13,860 bases of DNA from Conidiobolus incongruus B7586 (lineage: Eukaryota; Entomophthoromycota; Entomophthoromycetes; Entomophthorales; Conidiobolaceae), in assembly GCA_000697335.1 (NCBI GenBank), contig JNEM01007780.1:1-13860 (forward strand), written 5' to 3'. This document shows positions 1 through 7,012 of this stretch, one piece after another. Position numbers and translations under genes: made by a program. The notes below the pieces were generated by a model. The model made no database searches and had not been told where the DNA came from. It saw only the letters and a list, made by a program, of their open reading frames with translations. Every line of letters begins with the position of its first letter. Position 1 is the stretch's first letter.

Positions 1-1200
1 AAATTTTAAATAATATCCCTTTTAATTTTAAATTAGTTTATCTAATAAAAAATGATAGATTTAATTAAAACACTATATTAATAAGGTATTTGTAAATCTT
101 AAATTATTTTAAGTGGTTTATAGTTAAGCTTTAGTAATATTAAGATAAAAGACTTTTAATGATCATTATTTAATTAAAGTATGATTAAATTTAATTTTGA
201 ATTTTTAATTAAAATGATTTTGATAAATAATAATTATAATATATATATATATGTTTTAGAAATATTAAGTCTCTTATATATTTTTTATATAATTAATTTT
301 TCATAACTAGCAATATGTTTGAAAAATCAAAAATTAAAAAATTTACCAACTTTTTCTTTTAAACTAATATTATATAAAAAGTGAGTGATGTACTATAGTT
401 ATTATGTGGTATATGAGTGGAAACTCAATTATTATAAATATGAATAACAAATTTATATTATTTTTTTGAAAATAACATTATTACTTATATTGAGTTTTAT
501 CCAAATATGCTTAATTATTTTAATATTAATATATAATACTCAATTTTTATGATATTTTATGAACAAATTTAAAAATGGATAAAAATTTGTTAAAAAATAT
601 TAAAAACATTATCTTGATTCTTATTTAGAGTTATATTATTAAACATAATTTTAAATTTAATCAAATTTTAGTTAATTTTAAATATTTAAAAATTTGTAAA
701 TTTATAAGTTCAATTGCATTTTATATAAATTTAAATTGACATCAAATTATTGATAATAATAGTAAAATTAGTTTTTAGAATAGTTCGAAGATTATCAATT
801 TTATATTCAAAACTTATATTGATACTCATTATGAATCATGTCTGAGATTAATTGATTTTAAATTGCTAAAATAAAATATTATAGATAGTTATCAATAAGC
901 AACTTCAGTGAACAGGTAATTGATTATATTTTAGTATTTTAGATTTACTTAACTGATTAAATTTCAATCAAAAAAATTTATCAAGTTATCTGATTCAAGT
1001 TTGAAATTTTAATACATATTAAGTTACTAAAAGTTGGTACTGATATCTATTATGTGTATTTCCATGTAAACTTATAACACAATTTAGTCTTATTTAGTTT
1101 TTATTTTCCTTTTATACTAAGCACTCAGTTCAATATATATAAATTAAAGTATAAAATTTTTTTGAAATTAGTTCAAAATCATAAACCAGAAGAGAAATAA
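1..1200. other. AT-rich intergenic DNA, no gene seen
   Basis: All six frames are closed by frequent stops and I see no domain, RNA gene or element. There is a short (AT)n run at 239-252 and a 9-bp inverted repeat (AAACTCAAT at 421-429, ATTGAGTTT at 489-497) that could be chance at this base composition. A few 15-25-codon open stretches around 770-1070 read loosely like decayed coding sequence, but I could not match them to any family. Confidence 0.6.
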
Positions 1201-1204
1201 CATG

Positions 1205-1480
1205 ATTTGATTGGATAATCCTGATCAAAAATATTTCTATTTAGATAATAATCATACTTATTTTATTTTGATTTTATTATTTAATGGAGAAAATATGATA
1301 AGGGGGGAGGGTTTTATTAAGCTTTAATTTCCAAATTAAATTCCCCAATAATCACAACATTTTTACTTAATTTGGATTTTTGGCTATGTTATCAAATAGT
1401 GTAGTCATTTAGTTGAGAGATATTCAGTTTGGAAAAAATCTTTCCAAATCTCCTCCAAGTATATAAAGCCAATAGGGAAC
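1205..1480 (+). promoter_or_regulatory. Promoter-like island without an evident gene
   Basis: This stretch is less AT-rich than its surroundings. It holds an inverted CCAAT box (ATTGG, 1210-1214), a G-rich run with an AGGGG core (1301-1311), a direct CCAAT box (1345-1349), and a good TATA box (TATATAAAG, 1460-1468) followed at once by another CCAAT (1469-1473). The same motif set occurs in the promoter of the gene at 2471. No long reading frame starts within the next 300 bases. It could be a distal promoter of the 2471 gene, the promoter of a dead gene, or that of a noncoding transcript. The motifs are seen; their function is inferred. Confidence 0.4.
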
Positions 1481-2040
1481 TGTTTTGATCATTTTGCTTA
1501 ATTGAACTATGTTTTAAGTTTTTAATTTTACAATTAAATCATTTCAAAATATTATAAATATGGGACATGTAAGAATAAGATATAGATTTTTAGCTAAATA
1601 GCAAAATACTGATTATAACATTTTCGATCTGTCAATAAGGTGAATCTAGTATAGTAATCATCAGTATGCTTGTATAAGTGATTAAAATTGATAGTTGTTA
1701 ATATTATCATTGATCTATTAACTCAAAATTCAATTTATTAAAACAATAGATTTATTGCTTGATAAGTACGATTTAAAGGACAATTCGAACCTAAATATAT
1801 TTTATATCAATTTGCTCAAATTTATTTTGAATGAAGTTAATTTAGTAATGCAATTATCATTTCGAAAATGAATAACGATTCAAATCAGGATAAATTGATA
1901 TTATCACTTTTATTGAGTAAAAGTTCATTTTCTAATCCTAATTTCTTTCTATTATATAATGTGAAAATCGAAATAAAGTATAACAAATACCCAAACACTT
2001 AATTATCACTATTTCTGCCAAAGTCAAACTATTTAATATG
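1481..2040. other. Gap downstream of the promoter-like island; one small open frame
   Basis: No recognised gene. The best open stretch is 1841-1999 on the plus strand, with an ATG at 1868 and a TAA at 2000-2002, giving 44 residues that begin MNNDSNQDKL. It has no recognisable domain. It could be the last piece of a decayed gene, a small peptide, or chance; the TATA box at 1460 lies too far upstream to support this ATG directly. Confidence 0.3.
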
Positions 2041-2047
2041 CCTAATT

Positions 2048-2380
2048 CCCCTCTTTGTGCATCAAAATTGAATATAAAATTCACTTAATTTTCTGATTTG
2101 ATAAATTGTTAAATAATTCGCCTAGGGAGAATATGATTGGATACAGAAAGTAAGGGGGAAAAGCAAAATGATTTGTTTTTAATGATGATGACTTCGGCCA
2201 ATGAGCGGCTCCATTTCGGCATTTGAAGGAATCTGATGACAATTTCACATTCAAAAAAAGAATATCCCTAGAAGTTCTGATCAATCATGATTGGATGGAT
2301 TTGGGCCAATCAGAACTAGCCGTTTCAGAGTGAACTTTGGATCATTTATAAAGAGGATAAAGGGCGAAATTCGAAGGGGG
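2048..2380 (+). promoter_or_regulatory. Promoter of the 500-residue gene: four CCAAT boxes plus TATA
   Basis: CCAAT pentamers lie at 2198-2202 (GGCCAATGAG) and 2306-2310 (GGCCAATCAG) on the plus strand and, as ATTGG, at 2136-2140 and 2290-2294. Flanks such as CCAATCA fit the NF-Y/Hap2-3-5 consensus known from fungi and animals. A TATA box (TATAAAG) is at 2347-2353, so transcription should begin near 2375-2390. AGGGG/CCCCT pentamers at 2048-2052, 2153-2157 and 2375-2379 resemble fungal stress-response elements, a weaker call because the motif is short. The G+C-richer interval contrasts with the surrounding DNA. Motif positions are direct observation; factor binding is inferred. Confidence 0.7.
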
Positions 2381-2408
2381 CACAAAGGAGATTTCTTGAA
2401 GAGAAACA

Positions 2409-2469
2409 GTAAGAATCCTTCACTAGTTTATCTCTAATCCATATTTTTTCTCCTAATATATTAATTCAG
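2409..2469 (+). other. Probable 5'UTR intron
   Basis: A GTAAGA donor preceded by CA (2407-2414) and an ATTCAG acceptor ending at 2469 bound 61 nt. A CTAAT branch-site match lies about 16 nt before the acceptor, inside TCCTAATATATTAATTCAG. The ATG of the 500-residue gene starts two bases after the acceptor. The leader exon upstream (about 2380-2408) has no ATG, so the intron would lie in the untranslated leader. Length and signals match the introns in the Eaf1 gene at 9.1-9.3 kb. Confidence 0.7.
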
Positions 2470-2470
2470 T

Positions 2471-3973
2471 ATGAGTGTTAACCAGAATCCTCACTCAGAT
2501 CGTATTATACAAGATGCATTTCTTCCAACTATTAATTCTTTATTTATTCTTATGGAACAACACAGGATAGACCACTTGATAGCAACTCGCGAGAGTGTTT
2601 TAATCATACGCAACAACTCTGTACCAATAGTGGTACCAAAACAAGATCTTAATACCAGTCACAATTTTAATATGAATCCATTGCATACTAATCCAAACAG
2701 CACTCCTGGAAATAATGTAATGATGAACCATCAGCAACAGTCGCTAATGACCAACCCACACCATCCTCACGCACACCATCCACATCCTCATCAACTGCAG
2801 CATACCCATCAGGCGCAACATCCCACATTACCCTATGGTTTTCCTCCAGATTCTCTACATCATCCCCAAAATCCATCTTCATTTTCTTACGCACCCTCTC
2901 TCCCTCCTTTCCCCCCTCCGGACAATCACCCCCACTCCTCTGCCAATGCTGCCCAAAAGTTACCCAGTCACCCCAGCTTACCCACCCCTATTAATAGCAT
3001 GTTAATGCCCTCTAATAACACTACCAACACCATCAATAATCCCACCACCACTGCTCCTACTAATGCTACTACAGCCAATCACCAAGGGGTTGCTAAGAAG
3101 CCCCGCTCTGGAACTGCCAAATTCAACAATACCACTTCAATCGCTCCCACTTCACTGACCACAAATGGGAATGGTAATGCAAATGCTAATGCTAATAGTA
3201 ATAATAATAGTAATGGCAATTCGGCAGATCCGAACTTTACTACAAACACTGGTACAACTCAGCCACCAGCAAAGAAACCCAGGGCAGTGTATATTCCTCC
3301 TGCAACACAGCAGCCTATTCCTCCTCATTGTCAATCTCTTGTAGATTCTTTGCGTAATGCAACAAGCTCATTAACCCACAACCGTACAACTTTCCCCTTC
3401 TTTGTCTATGATACAAACAATCCTAAACCTGACTTTCCCATTGATGTAGTAGTACCTTATCTTCAGATCATGCCCAAATTTACTCAAACTATTATGACCA
3501 GCTTTTTAGCTGCTATTACGCAATCCTATCGTCGACCCATGCCCACTATAAGTTATCCTTGGAAGAATATTGATTGGCCAACGCAGTTAGAAATGTTGTT
3601 GGTCAGTCTTGAAGAGATGAGAATGTCTTCTACGCCAAAAAATCATTACACACAGCAGCTCCAGAGCTTGAACTTATTTAATATGTCAGGATTCCATTAT
3701 CTCAATGTGATACTGCATAATCTGATTAAACAGCATAATGGATCTCCTGAGTATCATTCGACTCTTAGTGCAATCCAGAGTCGAGTGGGTAAGCGAGGTA
3801 ATAAGCAAGTTCATTTTTGTAATCGTATTGGTTATCTTTACCATGGTTTACCAGCTGAATATGCATATAGTCCCGATTTCTGTAAGAATTGGTTTTTCAA
3901 AGTACAGAACTTCCAGCTTGTCCAGTTGAGAATCTGTTTGGAATGGGACATTACCAATAATATTTTGAAATAA
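2471..3973 (+). CDS. Unrecognised 500-residue protein with low-complexity N-terminal half and C-terminal folded domain
   Basis: I do not recognise this family. Residues 1-58 look like a short ordered segment with hydrophobic stretches (FLPTINSLFILMEQ; SVLIIRNNSVPIVV). Residues 60-265 are low complexity: His/Pro-rich at 93-120 (HHPHAHHPHPH), Pro-rich at 120-175, then Asn/Thr-rich with an alternating N-G/N-A/N-S run at 232-250. Two basic KKPR patches (209-212 and 268-271) could be nuclear localisation signals or DNA contacts. From about 275 to the end the sequence has normal composition and the helix-and-turn look of a folded domain, with notable stretches PFFVYD, SYPWKNIDWP, VHFCNRIGYLYHG and DFCKNWFF. 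No transmembrane segment or signal peptide is seen. The gene has no coding intron. The start is the first ATG after the probable 5'UTR intron. A nuclear, perhaps transcription-related, role is inferred from composition only. Confidence 0.85.
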   Translation: MSVNQNPHSDRIIQDAFLPTINSLFILMEQHRIDHLIATRESVLIIRNNSVPIVVPKQDLNTSHNFNMNPLHTNPNSTPGNNVMMNHQQQSLMTNPHHPHAHHPHPHQLQHTHQAQHPTLPYGFPPDSLHHPQNPSSFSYAPSLPPFPPPDNHPHSSANAAQKLPSHPSLPTPINSMLMPSNNTTNTINNPTTTAPTNATTANHQGVAKKPRSGTAKFNNTTSIAPTSLTTNGNGNANANANSNNNSNGNSADPNFTTNTGTTQPPAKKPRAVYIPPATQQPIPPHCQSLVDSLRNATSSLTHNRTTFPFFVYDTNNPKPDFPIDVVVPYLQIMPKFTQTIMTSFLAAITQSYRRPMPTISYPWKNIDWPTQLEMLLVSLEEMRMSSTPKNHYTQQLQSLNLFNMSGFHYLNVILHNLIKQHNGSPEYHSTLSAIQSRVGKRGNKQVHFCNRIGYLYHGLPAEYAYSPDFCKNWFFKVQNFQLVQLRICLEWDITNNILK

Positions 3974-4068
3974 TACTTTTAGTATTTTGTACAGATATCA
4001 TTATTTTTCAATCACTATCATATGTATTAAAATCACCTATTATTACTAACTTAATCATATTAATATTG

Positions 4069-4074
4069 AATAAA
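4069..4074 (+). terminator. Likely polyadenylation signal of the 500-residue gene
   Basis: A canonical AATAAA lies about 96 nt after the TAA stop, followed by T-rich sequence. In DNA this AT-rich the hexamer is expected often by chance, so the call rests mainly on distance and orientation. Confidence 0.4.
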
Positions 4075-4146
4075 AATCATTATAATACTCTATTTATACC
4101 AAACTTTGGTCATCGTATTTAAAGTTCCTCATAATATTGTTATTGA

Positions 4147-4284
4147 TATTTTAAAATTACAGTTGTTCCCCCATTAAAACATTTAAATTTTGGTGATACA
4201 ACTTGTATAATAAATAGCATTGATCTTCTAAGTCATGCGATTAAATTTGTAAATCCATTTGATCAAAACTACTGCATCATTTAA
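4147..4284 (+). pseudogene. Coding-like remnant of unknown family (possibly leucine-rich repeat)
   Basis: A 45-codon open stretch between in-frame stops reads with protein-like composition, including VVPPLKHLNFGDTTC, SIDLLSHAIKF and NPFDQN. The surrounding AT-rich DNA normally closes every frame within about ten codons. A different frame just upstream (about 4089-4166) is also open and reads VFKVPHNIVIDILKLQ, which loosely resembles an F-box. Together they could be a frameshifted relic of an F-box/LRR protein, families often expanded in such fungi. The family suggestion is weak and rests on pattern only. It lies downstream of the 500-residue gene and does not appear to be part of it. Confidence 0.25.
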
Positions 4285-4990
4285 TGAATCTCAAAATATT
4301 AAAAAAGAATAGACGTATAATATGGAATATGATCTAGTGGAGAATCAGGTGTACTTAAAATTTGATATGACTTAATCAAATAATAGGTCTGTAACAATAT
4401 ATATTATTCTATTCATAATCTTTAAATTGTTTATTTTCAAAAACTTTTATCAACAATAACATTATTAATCAAATTACTAGTAAACTTAAAACTAAATAAT
4501 TTCCAAAATTAAGGTTTATACTTAATAATTTTTTTATAACTATTAAAAATTCTTATTTTTTTTCAAATAGTTACTATATTTTTATTAATTTACTAATGAA
4601 AAGTCTTGGATATTAGTTCCCAAATGGTATATATATATATATATATATTGTTAATTTTATTATATAAGAATTAAATACACAATTTAAAAGATTACTTAAT
4701 TATTCTTGAATTTTTTTTAATAAAAATCAAAATTGTTTTTGATATATCAATTGGCAATATAATTAAATTGATTTAATCATTCAATTGTAATACTTTTTAG
4801 TATTTTTTTTTAGTCATATCAATATTTCACTTTAAATAATCTAATAACTATATAAATCAAAAATTATTAAAATAATAAATTAATTCATAATTTTTAAATT
4901 TTAAAAATATTTAAAGGTGATCAATGATTTTAAACTAGTCACACTTTTTTTATTATAATCTTTTCAATTATGTTAACTTCAGTAAAAAAA
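4285..4990. other. AT-rich intergenic DNA
   Basis: No gene is supported. A 17-codon frame starting at ATG 4322 (MEYDLVENQV...) ends at a TAA and has no match I know. The rest is homopolymer-rich A/T sequence containing the TA microsatellite listed separately. Confidence 0.6.
4628..4648. repeat. (TA)n microsatellite
   Basis: A perfect alternating TA run of about 21 nt, the longest in the window. Shorter runs occur at 239-252 and around 7429-7440. It is an ordinary slippage product of an AT-rich genome. Confidence 0.9.
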
Positions 4991-4991
4991 T

Positions 4992-5375
4992 GATTCAAAT
5001 CCTTCGTTTTCATTATTGAGAAATAAACCAGAAACCTTATATGAAGGTAGCTATATTAGATTGTATTAATACGAGATAGAGATATTATATTACTATTTCC
5101 CCATTAATGCATCTAAAACTATTCGATATGAAGATATTGAATGGGTTATAATTGATACTGAAAAAAAGTTGAATGTATTGCAGTGCAAGATTTGGTATAT
5201 GGAATTATCCTATATTTAGTGGCATTTAGACATTCATAGGAGTCTCTCTGTATTTGGTAAGACCACTCGATTGATTATTAAGATCAAGGGCTCTTCCATA
5301 TATTCTGGAGTTTAATGCTGGAAAAATTGTGATATAGTAGAGTATATGAGGTCTAAAGCTGTGTTACTTTCTTAA
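4992..5375 (+). pseudogene. Decayed gene for a small PH-like family protein
   Basis: One frame stays readable for 128 codons with only three interruptions (TAA 5067, TAG 5217, TAA 5313) and no frameshift, where random DNA of this composition would give about a dozen stops. Readable landmarks in order: KPETLYEGSYIRLY, ILYYYFPINASKTIRYEDI, LNVLQCKIWYMELSYI, a TAG, WHLDIHRS, LIIKIKGSSIYSG, then IVEYMRSKA. This order (YYFP..KTI.Y..I, then LN.L.GK.W.MGLS.IWW.LD..R, then GSSI..G and a final helix ending in RSKA) matches, from memory, a family of about 110-130-residue PH-like proteins of unknown function found in fungi and bacteria. The TAG falls where that family has Trp (IWW), so TGG to TAG is likely. 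No intact ATG fits the start. It is a host gene relic. The family assignment is moderately confident; that it is a dead gene is well supported. Confidence 0.65.
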
Positions 5376-5438
5376 TTTAATTTATGGTATATTATATTAT
5401 GAACTGATCTAATAAAAGTATATTGCTTAATTTTATGT

Positions 5439-5475
5439 AAAACCTTTGTTCTATAATAATATAAACAGAGGTTTT
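5439..5475. repeat. Near-perfect hairpin (12-bp stem, 13-nt loop)
   Basis: AAAACCTTTGTT (5439-5450) and AACAGAGGTTTT (5464-5475) are inverted repeats that pair over 12 positions, with one G.U pair if transcribed in the plus sense. The loop is 13 nt of A/T-rich sequence. It lies between the PH-like relic and the TATA box of the C2 relic. It could be a trace of a small inverted-repeat element or an RNA 3'-end structure. No other copy is evident in this window. Confidence 0.5.
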
Positions 5476-5550
5476 GATTATAATGAGTTGAAAATCAATT
5501 ATTAGTGATGGTTATTCAATTTTCAAAATTGGCATTAATGTAGTATAGAG

Positions 5551-5558
5551 TATATAAG
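5551..5558 (+). promoter_or_regulatory. Relic TATA box of the dead C2 gene
   Basis: TATATAAG sits 57 nt upstream of the position that aligns with the start codon of the intact C2 gene. That gene has TATATAAA 58 nt upstream of its ATG. The matching spacing suggests that the promoter was copied with the gene. Confidence 0.5.
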
Positions 5559-5607
5559 GCAATAATATCTTTGTATTTTATCATTAATACTCTATAATAT
5601 TATTTAT

Positions 5608-5996
5608 CATTTAAGAATCGATCAAGTTGAACTTCATATTGAATACATTTAAAATTTAAGTAAATTGAACTATGATGAGTTTGAAGAATTAGAAAATCCT
5701 TAAATACTTATTTCCTTTTGAAATGTAGTAATTTGTGAGAAGTTAAAGAATCGTAAATAAGTTATTATTACATTAATTGAAAACACATTATCAAATTAGA
5801 CTGGGATTAAACTATCACTATTGAAATTTACAATAGTAATTTGGATGAAGATTGCGAAGGTGATTTAGATGCTAATATTAAAGTTTATTCCGAGCGCCTG
5901 GTTAAGTCTAATCATGAACATGGGTAATTCTAAGAATTGGGAGATACAAATACTAAATTGGGACAAACATTATTAAATATTAAATCTATTTATTAA
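5608..5996 (+). pseudogene. Dead copy of the C2-domain gene at 6597-6977
   Basis: Conceptual reading aligns with the intact 126-residue C2 protein along its whole length. VELHIEYI matches VGLHIKSI, NLSKLNYDEFEELENP matches NLGKFKSNIFQEINNP, ICEKLKN matches ISEKLKD, TIEIYNSNLDED matches RIEIYDGNLDEG, and ELGDTNTKLGQTLLNIKSIY matches ELGDKDEHFGQILINLQPIY up to the same stop position. The ATG equivalent (5608-5610) is CAT. There are about eight in-frame stops and a frameshift around 5755-5765. The remnant is 8 nt longer than the intact gene. Protein-level identity is modest, so the duplication is not recent, or decay has been fast. The homology is seen directly by comparing two parts of this window and needs no outside family knowledge. 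Confidence 0.9.
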
Positions 5997-6530
5997 TTAT
6001 ATATAATAAAGATTTATACTTTTTAATTATAGATAAAGTAATTAATATTTAAATGCTATATTAATATTGATTAATATTATTTCCTATCTATTCTTATTTC
6101 TATCCTATTTCAACTACGGAATCTCATAGTAATTAATAAATGAAATGATTGATTGACTAATTTGATAAAAAAATTAATTTACTGAAATGTTCAACAAGTT
6201 ATGAGGTTAAATTAATATCATTTTATTTACTTCTGGTTTATTAATGTTATAGATTATTAAATTTCAATATGATCTATTTAATACTGTTATTGTTTTGATT
6301 CTTCAAATTAATATTAGATAATCGTTTGGAATACTTTGCAATTCATATTATAATTCCGTATATTAAAAATATATTATGCCGGAGAAATAATTTAATATCA
6401 ATTAAATATATTTCTTCATTTGTATCGACTTTTATATTTAATAAAAATGTATAAATATGGTAATATTTTATAGATAGAAAATTGAATTTATATGGAAAGT
6501 TATTAAAATTTAAATTCTGATATTTATATG
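5997..6530. other. AT-rich spacer between the dead and live C2 copies
   Basis: No gene, RNA or repeat boundary is seen. There is no obvious direct repeat flanking the two copies, so the duplication mechanism cannot be read from the sequence. Confidence 0.6.
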
Positions 6531-6538
6531 GTCAAAAG

Positions 6539-6546
6539 TATATAAA
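6539..6546 (+). promoter_or_regulatory. TATA box of the C2 gene
   Basis: TATATAAA lies 58 nt before the ATG, which would place transcription start near 6570 and leave a leader of about 25 nt. No CCAAT box is seen close by, unlike the promoters near 2.2 kb and 8.9 kb. Confidence 0.5.
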
Positions 6547-6596
6547 TGAATTATAAACTAAAATTTTCTAAATAAATTTTTGTATTATAAAATTTC

Positions 6597-6977
6597 ATGA
6601 AGCAAATTAGTGAAGTTGGGCTACATATTAAATCCATTAGAAATTTGGGTAAATTTAAAAGCAATATATTTCAAGAAATAAACAATCCCTATATGGTGAT
6701 TACATCCAGCGATAGAGTAATAAGTGAAAAGTTAAAAGATGGTAAATTAGGAAATTATCATATCGACCAAAAGTTCTATGTGCAATTGGATAAAGATAAC
6801 AAAGTCAGGATAGAAATTTATGATGGCAACTTGGATGAGGGTGAAAGTATAGCAAGTGTAAGTATTTATATCAAATATTTGATAGAATCATATTATGATC
6901 ACGATCAATACTTTGAATTAGGTGATAAAGATGAACATTTTGGCCAAATTTTAATAAATCTTCAACCTATTTATTGA
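6597..6977 (+). CDS. Small single C2-domain protein, 126 residues
   Basis: The whole protein is one C2 beta-sandwich. It opens with the typical first strand (VGLHIKSIRNL), then NPYMVI (residues 30-35; the family's DPYV position), a central KFYVQLDKDNKVRIEIYDGN (59-78; usually F.F.L....L.I.V.D.D), and a last strand FGQILINL after a YFELGD motif (105-110). C2 domains bind membrane phospholipids, often through Ca2+ held by five acidic residues. Here the loop-1 aspartates are absent (NPY instead of DPY, no upstream Asp), while loop 3 keeps acidic residues (D76, D80, E81), so Ca2+ binding may be weakened or lost. There is no signal peptide, membrane segment or other domain, so it probably acts in the cytosol at membranes. 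ATG 6597 is the first in frame, following TAA at 6588. The gene has no intron and ends at TGA 6975-6977. Its precise role is unknown. Confidence 0.85.
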   Translation: MKQISEVGLHIKSIRNLGKFKSNIFQEINNPYMVITSSDRVISEKLKDGKLGNYHIDQKFYVQLDKDNKVRIEIYDGNLDEGESIASVSIYIKYLIESYYDHDQYFELGDKDEHFGQILINLQPIY

Positions 6978-7006
6978 TACCACAATAACATATACATGTT
7001 AATAAT

Positions 7007-7012
7007 AATAAA
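7007..7012 (+). terminator. Possible polyadenylation signal of the C2 gene
   Basis: AATAAA lies 30 nt after the TGA stop in the sense orientation. The hexamer is common by chance in this AT-rich DNA. Confidence 0.35.

Noticed and set aside
421-497. AAACTCAAT/ATTGAGTTT inverted repeat as a possible small transposon
   Set aside because: Nine bases, mostly A/T, in very AT-rich DNA; no target-site duplication or second copy seen.
1775-1800. tRNA-like B box on the minus strand (GGTTCGAATT)
   Set aside because: The flanking arms do not pair into a T stem and no A box or acceptor stem can be placed.
2688-3334. Two minus-strand frames inside the 500-residue gene
   Set aside because: They mirror its low-complexity His/Pro and Asn/Ala tracts and show no protein-like composition of their own.
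5608-5996. Alternative genetic code, because one TAA in the dead C2 copy aligns with Gln and mariner/PH-like stops align with Trp
   Set aside because: The intact genes use CAA/CAG and TGG normally and end at TAA/TGA; the dead copies also carry frameshifts and stops at unrelated residues, so ordinary decay fits.
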